Assembly (NCBI RefSeq): GCF_021173675.1
Contig: NZ_JAIHON010000006.1
Location: 248,001-312,000 of the forward strand
Reading direction: 5' to 3'
Length of the DNA stretch: 64,000 nucleotides
Source: Streptomyces lincolnensis
Lineage (GTDB): Bacteria > Actinomycetota > Actinomycetes > Streptomycetales > Streptomycetaceae
Both the position numbers and the translations under genes were made by a program. The stretch's first letter is position 1. Every line of letters starts with the position of its first letter. Positions 57,297 to 64,000 of the stretch are shown here, piece after piece. A model generated the notes under the pieces. That model was not told the origin of the DNA. It made no database searches and was given only the letters and a program-made list of their open reading frames with translations.

Positions 57297-58988
57297 TCAG
57301 GCCTCCCGGCGGATCTCGATCACCCGGAAGCGGTTGGCCACGAACGCCCCGTCGGTGAGCGCCGAGTTGGCCGCCGGGTTGCCGCCCGAACCGTGGAAGT
57401 CGGAGAACGCGGCCGTCTGGTTGACGTACACCCCGCCCGTGAGGTTCAGCGACAGCTGGGCCGCCTCGTCCAGGCAGACCTCCTGTACGGCCGCCTCGAC
57501 CTCCTCGTCGGTGGTGTACGCGCCGACCGTCATCGCCCCCTTCTCGCGGATCGTGCGCCGCAGCAGTTCCACCGCGTCCGCGGCCGAGTCGACGGCCACG
57601 GCGAAGGAGACCGGGCCGAAGCACTCGCTCATGTAGGCGGCCTCGTCGTCGGGCTTGGCCCCGTCGAGCTTCACCATGACCGGTGTGCGGACCACCGCCC
57701 CATCGAACTCGGGGTTGCCGATCTCCCGTGAGGCGAGGGCGACTTCGCCCAGTCCGGCGGCCGCCTCCAGGCGGGCCTTGACGTCCGGGTTGACGATCGC
57801 GCCGAGCAGGGCGTTCGCGCGGGCGTCGTCGCCGAGGAGGCCGTCGACCGCGCGGGCGAGGTCGGCGACCACCTCGTCGTAGGTCCGCGGGCCCTCCTCG
57901 GTGCGGATGCCGTCGCGGGGGATCAGCAGGTTCTGCGGGGTGGTGCACATCTGGCCGCTGTACAGGGACAGCGAGAAGGCCAGGTTGGAGAGCATGCCCT
58001 TGTAGTTGTCCGTGGAGTGGACCAGGACCGTGTTGACGCCGGCCTTCTCCGTGTAGACCTGCGCCTGGCGGGCGTTGGCCTCCAGCCAGTCGCCGAACGC
58101 CGTCGAACCGGTGTAGTCGATGATCCGGATCTCCGGACGGGTCGCCAGGGTCTTGGCGATGCCCTCGCCGGGACGCTCGGCGGCCAGGGCGATCAGGTTC
58201 GGGTCGAAACCGGCCTGCTCCAGGACCTCGCGCGCGACCTGCACGGTGAGCGCGAGCGGCAGCACCGCGCGCGGGTGGGGCTTGACCAGGACCGCGTTGC
58301 CGGTGGCGAGGGAGGCGAACAGGCCCGGGTAGCCGTTCCACGTCGGGAAGGTGTTGCAGCCGATGACCAGGGCGATCCCGCGCGGGACGGGGACGAACCG
58401 CTTGGTCAGCGCGAGCGGGTCGCGCTTGCCCTGGGGCTTGGTCCACTCCGCGGTGTCGGGGGTGCGGACCTGCTCGACGTAGGCGTAGGCCACCGCCTCC
58501 AGGCCGCGGTCCTGGGCGTGCGGGCCGCCGGCCTGGAACGCCATCATGAAGGCCTGGCCGGAGGTGTGCATGACCGCGTGCGCGAACTCGTGCGTCCGGT
58601 CGCTGATCCGCTTGAGGATCTCCAGGCACACCACCGCGCGCGCCTCCGCGCCGGCGTCCCGCCAGGTCTTCTGGCCCGCCTTCATGGCGGGCAGCAGCAC
58701 GTCGACGTCCGCGTGCGGGTACTCCACGCCCAGTTCGATGCCGTACGGCGACACCTCGCCGCCCACCCAGCCGTCGGTGCCGGGCTGGCCGAGGTCGAGG
58801 CGGGTGCCCTGGAGGGCGTCGAAGGCGGCCTTGCCCGCCGCCGCGTCCAGGCTGCCGTGCTCGCCGTAGGCCTTGGGGTGTTCGGGGTGCGGGGACCAGT
58901 ACGCGCGGGTGCGGATCGCCTCCAGCGCCTGGTCGAGGGTGGGCCGGTGCTTGGCGATGAGCTCGTGCGTGGTCAGTTCGGCGGCCAT
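57297..58988 (-). CDS. paaN: PaaN-type aldehyde dehydrogenase
   Basis: 563 aa, ATG 58988. ALDH fold with Glu in VYTEKAGVNTVLV and the nucleophile Cys in SLYSGQMCTTPQNLLIP; VIGCNTFPTWNGYPGLFASL and GSTAFGDWLEANA are cofactor-site elements. Length and the N-terminal THELIAKHRPTLDQALEAI are those of the PaaN group of phenylacetate catabolism. It is divergent from the 3-hydroxyacyl-CoA dehydrogenase, across a palindromic operator. Confidence 0.9.
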   Translation of the reverse strand: MAAELTTHELIAKHRPTLDQALEAIRTRAYWSPHPEHPKAYGEHGSLDAAAGKAAFDALQGTRLDLGQPGTDGWVGGEVSPYGIELGVEYPHADVDVLLPAMKAGQKTWRDAGAEARAVVCLEILKRISDRTHEFAHAVMHTSGQAFMMAFQAGGPHAQDRGLEAVAYAYVEQVRTPDTAEWTKPQGKRDPLALTKRFVPVPRGIALVIGCNTFPTWNGYPGLFASLATGNAVLVKPHPRAVLPLALTVQVAREVLEQAGFDPNLIALAAERPGEGIAKTLATRPEIRIIDYTGSTAFGDWLEANARQAQVYTEKAGVNTVLVHSTDNYKGMLSNLAFSLSLYSGQMCTTPQNLLIPRDGIRTEEGPRTYDEVVADLARAVDGLLGDDARANALLGAIVNPDVKARLEAAAGLGEVALASREIGNPEFDGAVVRTPVMVKLDGAKPDDEAAYMSECFGPVSFAVAVDSAADAVELLRRTIREKGAMTVGAYTTDEEVEAAVQEVCLDEAAQLSLNLTGGVYVNQTAAFSDFHGSGGNPAANSALTDGAFVANRFRVIEIRREA

Positions 58989-59078
58989 GCGGGACCAACT
59001 CCTCGTTTCCTGAACTCTTCGTCGAGCTCATGACCTGGGCAGAAACATGGGCGGGAACAGGCGGTCAGAGTTAGAGTA

Positions 59079-59095
59079 ACCGAACGATCGGTCGG
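59079..59095. promoter_or_regulatory. Palindromic TetR-type operator between paaN and paaH
   Basis: ACCGAACGATCGGT (59079-59092) within a longer palindrome CCGAaCGATCGgTCGG to 59095, one mismatched pair. It lies 57 bp upstream of the dehydrogenase start and 91 bp from paaN. A near-identical 14-mer precedes bkdA. Confidence 0.72.
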
Positions 59096-59148
59096 GACAA
59101 GGGGGTCCGCCGCATCTGTGGAAAACCCCGTGCGGGAGGATCGCGCAC

Positions 59149-60666
59149 ATGACAGCACTCGACCTCAGCAGCCCCGTGGCCGTCATCGGCGCCGGCACCA
59201 TGGGCCAGGGCATCGCCCAGGTCGCGTTGGTCGCCGGCCATTCCGTACGGCTGTACGACGCCGTCCCGGGCCGTGCCCAGGAGGCGGCCGACGCGATCGG
59301 CGCGCGCCTCGACCGGCTCGTCGAGAAGGACCGGCTCGGCGGCGCCGACCGGGACGCGGCGCGCGCCCGTCTGCTGCCCGCCTCGGACCTCGCCGATCTC
59401 GCCGACTGTGCCTTGGTGATCGAGGCCGTCCTGGAGCGGCTGGACGTCAAACAGGAGCTGTTCCGCGCGCTGGAGGACGTGGTCGGCGAGGACTGTCTGC
59501 TCGCCACCAACACCTCCTCCCTGTCGGTGACGGCCATCGGCGGTGCCCTGCGCAACCCGGGCCGCTTCGTGGGCCTGCACTTCTTCAACCCGGCGCCGCT
59601 GCTGCCGCTGGTCGAGGTCGTCTCCGGGTTCGCCACGGACGTCACCTCGGCCACGCGCGCGTACGAGACGGCCCGCGCCTGGGGCAAGACGCCGGTCGCT
59701 TGCGCGGACACCCCCGGCTTCATCGTCAACCGCATCGCGCGGCCCTTCTACGCCGAGGCCTTCGCGGTCTACGAGGCCCAGGGCGCCGACCCCGCCACCA
59801 TCGACGCGGTCCTGCGCGAGTGCGGTGGCTTCCGGATGGGCGCCTTCGAACTGACCGACCTCATCGGGCAGGACGTCAACGAGTCCGTCACGCGCTCGGT
59901 GTGGCGGTCCTTCTTCCAGGACGTGCGCTTCACGCCCTCGCTAGCCCAGCAGCGGCTGGTCGAGTCCGGGCGCCTCGGCCGCAAGACCGGGCAGGGCTGG
60001 TACGCCTACGGCGACGGCGCCGAGAAGGCCGAGCCGCACACCGCGGAGCGGTCCCGGCCGCCCGCCTACGTGAGCGTCGAGGGCGATCTGGGCCCCGCGT
60101 CGGAGCTGGTCGGCCTGATCCGCGAGGCGGGCATCCAGGTCCGCGAGGAGGAAGAGGACCACGGCACCCGGTTGGTGCTGCCCGGCGGGGGACAGCTGGC
60201 GCTGGCCGACGGGCAGACCTCGGTGGAGTTCCGGGACGTCGTCTACTTCGACCTCGCGCTCGACTACCGCCGGGCCACCCGGATCGCCCTGTCCGCCTCC
60301 CAGGACACCGCCCCGCAGACCCTCTCCGAGGCCATCGGGCTCTTCCAGGCGCTCGGCAAGGACGTCAGCGTCATCGGAGACGTCCCGGGCATGATCGTCG
60401 CCCGTACGGTCGCCCGGATCGTCGACCTCGCGCACGACGCCGTCGCCAAGGGCGTGGCCACCGAGGAGGACATCGACACCGCGATGCGCCTTGGTGTCAA
60501 CTATCCGCTGGGCCCCTTCGAGTGGAGCCGCAGGCTCGGCCGCAACTGGGCCTACGCGCTCCTGGACGACCTGCACCTGCGCGATCCCTCCGGACGGTAC
60601 GCCCCGTCCCTCGCGCTGTACCGCCACGCGTACGCCACCGACAAGCGGGAGGGCGGCACCTCATGA
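59149..60666 (+). CDS. 3-hydroxyacyl-CoA dehydrogenase (PaaH/PaaC type)
   Basis: 505 aa, ATG 59149 with GGGAGGA upstream. NAD-binding GAGTMGQGIAQVALVAGHSV, then LHFFNPAPLLPLVEVVSGFA and DTPGFIVNRIARPFYAEAF; the C-terminal domain is duplicated (GGFRMGAFELTDLIG and later GVNYPLGPFEWSRRLG), giving the 500-residue size of the PaaH group. It oxidises 3-hydroxyacyl-CoA in beta-oxidation of ring-cleavage products. The TetR gene overlaps its stop by 4 bp. Confidence 0.93.
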   Translation: MTALDLSSPVAVIGAGTMGQGIAQVALVAGHSVRLYDAVPGRAQEAADAIGARLDRLVEKDRLGGADRDAARARLLPASDLADLADCALVIEAVLERLDVKQELFRALEDVVGEDCLLATNTSSLSVTAIGGALRNPGRFVGLHFFNPAPLLPLVEVVSGFATDVTSATRAYETARAWGKTPVACADTPGFIVNRIARPFYAEAFAVYEAQGADPATIDAVLRECGGFRMGAFELTDLIGQDVNESVTRSVWRSFFQDVRFTPSLAQQRLVESGRLGRKTGQGWYAYGDGAEKAEPHTAERSRPPAYVSVEGDLGPASELVGLIREAGIQVREEEEDHGTRLVLPGGGQLALADGQTSVEFRDVVYFDLALDYRRATRIALSASQDTAPQTLSEAIGLFQALGKDVSVIGDVPGMIVARTVARIVDLAHDAVAKGVATEEDIDTAMRLGVNYPLGPFEWSRRLGRNWAYALLDDLHLRDPSGRYAPSLALYRHAYATDKREGGTS

Positions 60667-61253
60667 CCACCGCCAAGCGCGACACGTACACGCCCGAGAC
60701 GCTGCTGTCCGTCGCCGTCCAGGTCTTCAACGAACGCGGCTACGACGGCACCTCCATGGAGCACCTGTCCAAGGCGGCCGGCATCTCCAAGTCATCGATA
60801 TACCACCACGTCACCGGCAAGGAGGAGCTGCTGCGCCGGGCCGTGAACCGGGCCCTGGACGGCCTCTTCGGGATCCTCGACGAGGAGCACGCGCGCGTGG
60901 GGCTCGCCGCCGAGCGCCTGGAGTACGTCGTCCGGCGCATGGTCGAGGTGCTCATCGCCGAGCTGCCCTACGTCACGCTGCTGCTGCGGGTGCGCGGCAA
61001 CACCGGCACCGAGCGGTGGGCCCTGGAGCGGCGCCGCGACTTCGACCACCGGGTCGCCGCCCTCCTCAAGGCCGCGGCCGCCGACGGTGACGTACGCGAG
61101 GACGTCGAGGTGCGGCTCGCGACCCGGCTCGTCTTCGGGATGATCAACTCCATCGTGGAGTGGTACCGCCCGGACGGCCGGGGGATGAACGAACGCGAGG
61201 TGGCCGACGCGGTGGCGCGGCTGGTGTTCGGCGGGCTGCGGCGAGCCGACTGA
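60663..61253 (+). CDS. TetR-family regulator of the paa-type genes
   Basis: 196 aa, ATG 60663 (ATGA overlap). HTH at residues 10-55: LSVAVQVFNERGYDGTSMEH, LSKAAGISKSSIYHHVTGKE. The C-terminal ligand domain is helical (VVRRMVEVLIAELPYVTLLL, LVFGMINSIVEWYRPDG). Co-transcription with paaH and the palindrome upstream suggest PaaR-like autoregulation released by an aryl- or acyl-CoA. Confidence 0.93.
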   Translation: MTTAKRDTYTPETLLSVAVQVFNERGYDGTSMEHLSKAAGISKSSIYHHVTGKEELLRRAVNRALDGLFGILDEEHARVGLAAERLEYVVRRMVEVLIAELPYVTLLLRVRGNTGTERWALERRRDFDHRVAALLKAAAADGDVREDVEVRLATRLVFGMINSIVEWYRPDGRGMNEREVADAVARLVFGGLRRAD

Positions 61254-61259
61254 GGGGCC

Positions 61260-61641
61260 GTGTCCCTCGACGACGTCCTCGCCCGGGCCGAGCGCCGTTT
61301 CGGAGTCCGGTTCCCGCGGGACTAACGGGACTTCCTGGCCGCCGAAGGGAGCATGAGCCGCTTCGTGCCTCCCGCGGTCGACTTCCTCGTGATCAACGCG
61401 GCCGGGGAACTCGTCCCGGTCAACGAGGCCGGTGAGATCCAGGCCCGCTTTCCCGGCGCCGTGGTCGTCGGCGGGGACGGCAGCCGGGAACCGCTCACCT
61501 ACGACTTCCGGCAGGAACCCCCCTCGTCTGGTGCTGCTCGACATCTCCGCCCCGGACTGGTCCTCCGCCCTGCACCAGGCGGACTCGCTGACCGACCTGC
61601 TCGAACGGTTTCCCGAGAGCGGGTGGGACTGGGGCGACTGA
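61260..61641 (+). pseudogene. SMI1/KNR4 (SUKH) family pseudogene
   Basis: Starting from GTG 61260 the frame reads LDDVLARAERRFGVRFPRD then TAA, then RDFLAAEGSM. The SUKH pattern LPxDYxxFL shows that a Tyr codon has become a stop. A second lesion near 61520 shifts the frame; the true C terminus (LVLLDISAPDWSSALHQADS) continues in another frame to TGA 61641. SUKH proteins are often toxin immunity proteins. Confidence 0.8.
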
Positions 61642-61644
61642 CGC

Positions 61645-62145
61645 TCAGCCCTGCGGCTCCAGGTCCTCCTCCTCGAACACCAGCAGGGTGCGGGTGCTGA
61701 GGACCTCGGGGATGGCCTGCAGGCGGGTGAGGACCAGCTCGCGCAGGGCGCGGTTGTCGGGGGTGTGGATCAGGAGCAGGACGTCGAAGTCGCCGCCGAC
61801 CAGGGCGATGTGGGAGGCGCCGGGGAGCCGGCGGAGCTGCTCGCGGACCGTGCGCCAGGAGTTCTGGACGATCTTCAGGGTGATGTAGGCCGAGGTGCCC
61901 TGGCCGGCGCGCTCGTGGTCGACGCGGGCGCCGAAGCCGCGGATGACGCCGTCCTCGATGAGGCGGTTGATGCGCGCGTAGGCGTTGGCGCGCGAGACAT
62001 GGACGCGTTCGGCGACCGACCGTATCGACGCGCGGCCGTCCGCCTGGAGCATCTGGAGGATGTCCTGATCGATGGCGTCGAGCGGACGCGGGGACGGCGG
62101 GGGACCGCTGCCGTCCGGGCTCTCGGCCATTTGTTCAGGTGCCAT
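61645..62145 (-). CDS. Lrp/AsnC-family regulator (BkdR-like)
   Basis: 166 aa from ATG 62145 (GGAGG upstream). HTH: LDAIDQDILQMLQADGRASI, RSVAERVHVSRANAYARINR; RAM domain: GQGTSAYITLKIVQNSWRTV and GDFDVLLLIHTPDNRALREL. It is divergent from bkdA, the usual arrangement for a BkdR that senses branched-chain amino acids and controls the dehydrogenase. The convergent SUKH pseudogene ends 4 bp away. Confidence 0.92.
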   Translation of the reverse strand: MAPEQMAESPDGSGPPPSPRPLDAIDQDILQMLQADGRASIRSVAERVHVSRANAYARINRLIEDGVIRGFGARVDHERAGQGTSAYITLKIVQNSWRTVREQLRRLPGASHIALVGGDFDVLLLIHTPDNRALRELVLTRLQAIPEVLSTRTLLVFEEEDLEPQG

Positions 62146-62246
62146 GTCCCCCCGCCTCCCTCTCGTGGACGTACTGCGTCCATCAGAGGCTGTGGAGAAC
62201 CGTTTGTCCACAGCCTGAGGGGGCCTGTAGCCAAAATGTGCCGACG

Positions 62247-62260
62247 ACCGAACAATCGGT
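62247..62260. promoter_or_regulatory. Palindromic operator upstream of bkdA, matching the paa operator
   Basis: ACCGAACAATCGGT, arms ACCGA/TCGGT, 61 bp before the bkdA start; 13 of 14 bases match the paa operator at 59079. Confidence 0.65.
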
Positions 62261-62320
62261 AGGTGAGGCGCCTCACACTCGTGACGCGTCCGAAGCCGTC
62301 TCCCACGAGGAGGTGCCGTC

Positions 62321-63451
62321 ATGACGGTCATGGAGCAGCGGGGCGCGTACCGGCCATCGCCGCCGCCCGCCTGGCAGCCCCGTACGGATCCCGCGCCGCT
62401 GCTGCCCGATGCCGAGCCGTACCGCGTCCTCGGCACGGAGGCGGCCGCCCAGGCCGACCCCGAGCTGCTGCGCCGCCTGTACGCCCAGCTGGTGCGCGGC
62501 CGCCGGTACAACGCGCAGGCCACCGCCCTCACCAAGCAGGGCCGGCTCGCCGTCTACCCCTCCAGCACCGGCCAGGAGGCCTGCGAGGTCGCCGCCGCGC
62601 TGGCCCTCGAAGACCGTGACTGGCTCTTCCCCAGCTACCGCGACACCCTCGCGGCCGTCGCCCGAGGCCTCGACCCCGTCCAGGCGCTGACCCTGCTGCG
62701 CGGCGACTGGCACACCGGCTACGACCCGCACGAGCACCGTGTGGCGCCCCTGTGCACCCCGCTCGCCACCCAGCTCCCGCACGCCGTGGGCCTCGCGCAC
62801 GCCGCCCGTCTCAAGGGCGACGACGTGGTCGCGCTCGCCATCGTCGGCGACGGCGGCACCAGCGAGGGCGACTTCCACGAGGCGCTGAACTTCGCCGCCG
62901 TCTGGCAGGCACCGGTCGTCTTCCTCGTCCAGAACAACGGCTTCGCCATCTCCGTCCCGCTCGCCAAGCAGACCGCGGCTCCGTCGCTGGCCCACAAGGC
63001 CGTCGGCTACGGCATGCCCGGCCGCCTGGTCGACGGCAACGACGCGGCCGCCGTGCACGAGGTCCTGACCGCCGCCGTCCGCCACGCGCGCGAGGGCGGC
63101 GGACCGACGCTGGTGGAGGCCGTCACCTACCGCGTCGAGGCCCACACCAACGCCGACGACGCGACCCGCTACCGCGGTGACGCCGAGGTGGAGACCTGGC
63201 GCGGCCACGACCCGATCGCCCTCCTGGAGCACGAGCTGACCGAACGCGGCCTGATCGACGAGGCGGGCATCCGGGCCGCGCGGGACGCCGCCGAGACCAT
63301 GGCCGCCGACCTGCGCGAGCGCATGAACCAGGACCCGGTGCTCGACCCCATGGACCTCTTCGCCCATGTGTACGCCGAGCCCACCCCGCAACTGCGCGAG
63401 CAGCAGGACCAGTTGCGGGCCGAGCTCCAGGCCGAGGGGGAGCAGCGATGA
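62321..63451 (+). CDS. bkdA: Branched-chain 2-oxoacid dehydrogenase E1 alpha
   Basis: 376 aa, ATG 62321. Thiamine-diphosphate motif GDGGTSEGDFHEALNF ... QNNGFAISV, substrate/phosphorylation-loop region RYNAQATALTKQGRLAVYPS and EAVTYRVEAHTNADDATRYR. It decarboxylates branched-chain 2-oxoacids with the beta subunit encoded next, feeding branched starter units into Streptomyces fatty-acid synthesis. ATGA overlap with bkdB. Confidence 0.93.
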   Translation: MTVMEQRGAYRPSPPPAWQPRTDPAPLLPDAEPYRVLGTEAAAQADPELLRRLYAQLVRGRRYNAQATALTKQGRLAVYPSSTGQEACEVAAALALEDRDWLFPSYRDTLAAVARGLDPVQALTLLRGDWHTGYDPHEHRVAPLCTPLATQLPHAVGLAHAARLKGDDVVALAIVGDGGTSEGDFHEALNFAAVWQAPVVFLVQNNGFAISVPLAKQTAAPSLAHKAVGYGMPGRLVDGNDAAAVHEVLTAAVRHAREGGGPTLVEAVTYRVEAHTNADDATRYRGDAEVETWRGHDPIALLEHELTERGLIDEAGIRAARDAAETMAADLRERMNQDPVLDPMDLFAHVYAEPTPQLREQQDQLRAELQAEGEQR

Positions 63452-64000
63452 CCACCGTCGCGCTGAAGCCGGCCACCATGGCGCAGGCCCTCACGCGCGC
63501 GATGCGCGACGCCATGGCCGCCGACCCGAGCGTGCACGTCATGGGCGAGGATGTCGGCACCCTCGGTGGTGTCTTCCGGGTCACCGACGGCCTTGCCAAG
63601 GAGTTCGGCGAGGACCGCTGCACGGACACCCCGCTCGCCGAGGCGGGCATCCTCGGCACGGCCGTCGGCATGGCGATGTACGGCCTCAGGCCGGTCGTGG
63701 AGATGCAGTTCGACGCGTTCGCCTACCCGGCCTTCGAGCAGCTGATCAGCCACGTGGCGAAGATGCGCAACCGCACCCGCGGCGCGATGCCCCTGCCGAT
63801 CACCGTCCGGGTTCCCTACGGCGGCGGCATCGGCGGCGTCGAGCACCACAGCGACTCCTCCGAGGCGTACTACATGGCGACCCCGGGGCTCCATGTCGTC
63901 ACGCCCGCGACCGTCGCCGACGCCTACGGCCTGCTGCGCGCCGCCATCGCCTCCGACGACCCGGTCGTCTTCCTCGAACCCAAGCGGCTGTACTGGTCGA
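63448..64000 (+). CDS. bkdB: Branched-chain 2-oxoacid dehydrogenase E1 beta (partial, runs off window)
   Basis: 184 codons to the window end. E1-beta signatures: AMAADPSVHVMGEDVGTLGG, LAEAGILGTAVGMAMYGLRP, FDAFAYPAFEQLISHVAKMR and GGIGGVEHHSDSSEAYY. It overlaps bkdA by 4 bp; an E2 (bkdC) is expected beyond the window. Confidence 0.93.
   Translation, partial: MTTVALKPATMAQALTRAMRDAMAADPSVHVMGEDVGTLGGVFRVTDGLAKEFGEDRCTDTPLAEAGILGTAVGMAMYGLRPVVEMQFDAFAYPAFEQLISHVAKMRNRTRGAMPLPITVRVPYGGGIGGVEHHSDSSEAYYMATPGLHVVTPATVADAYGLLRAAIASDDPVVFLEPKRLYWS

Noticed and set aside
59118..61253. 711-residue plus-strand frame spanning dehydrogenase and TetR
   Set aside because: The first two thirds are an out-of-frame shadow of the dehydrogenase; only the last part is the real TetR gene.

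Overview
The window is high-GC actinobacterial DNA, almost certainly Streptomyces. It has many GTG/TTG starts, long runs of ATGA/GTGA-overlapping genes, and a core gene set (crgA, class E sortases, the fha-pstP-rodA-pbpA-PASTA kinase cluster, DUF5324, DUF5819, DLW-39) in the order I remember from the S. coelicolor region near gyrA/oriC. The genus is inferred from gene content and memory, not from a search.

Region 1 (1 to about 23,920) is the right part of an integrated phage-like element whose left end lies outside the window. A few rightward genes at the far left include a GIY-YIG/HTH protein. They meet a roughly 19.5 kb leftward operon (21,158 to 1,728) of tightly overlapping early genes: an ECF-like sigma factor, a Sak4-like ATPase, a UvrD-like helicase, a WhiB-like protein, a helix-turn-helix replisome organizer, a possible helicase loader, SSB, two DEDDh exonucleases, a HAD enzyme, a MazG-like protein and many small zinc-finger and membrane proteins. 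An XRE/excisionase-like fusion protein (leftward) and a repressor-like HTH protein (rightward) form a divergent switch at 21.16-21.37 kb, followed by a tyrosine integrase. Just past the integrase lies a 43-bp copy of the 3' part of a tRNA-Ile(GAT) gene, the attachment site. No capsid, tail, terminase or conjugation gene is visible, so 'prophage' is the best but not the only reading. Two DNA patterns stand out: seven 11-bp iterons inside the replisome-organizer gene (candidate origin), and a TGACGSSCGTCA element recurring about a dozen times along the operon.

Region 2 (23.9-33.0 kb) is chromosomal: small secreted and membrane proteins, DLW-39, a secreted anchored protein, an orphan Ser/Thr kinase with a long low-complexity tail, a DNA-binding protein, tRNA-Ala(TGC), an OatA-like acyltransferase and DUF5324.

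Region 3 (33.3-48.5 kb) is the cell-division and wall cluster: cyclophilin, rhomboid protease, a DnaA-box cluster, crgA, DUF881, three class E sortases around a pabA-like gene, then leftward fhaA-fhaB-pstP-rodA-pbpA-PASTA kinase and tRNA-Leu(CAG). The wall synthases, the kinase/phosphatase pair and the FHA adaptors probably couple growth signals to peptidoglycan synthesis.

Region 4 (48.6-64.0 kb) holds an azoreductase/HxlR pair, DUF2252, a J-like protein, a rhodanese, an acyl-CoA dehydrogenase behind a KstR-type palindrome, DUF5819 and HTTM membrane proteins, a SpoU methyltransferase, a phenylacetate-type pair (paaN / 3-hydroxyacyl-CoA dehydrogenase) with a TetR regulator, a broken SMI1/KNR4 gene, and an Lrp regulator divergent from bkdA-bkdB (branched-chain 2-oxoacid dehydrogenase E1), which runs off the window. 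Nearly identical palindromes precede the paa and bkd operons and suggest shared TetR control.
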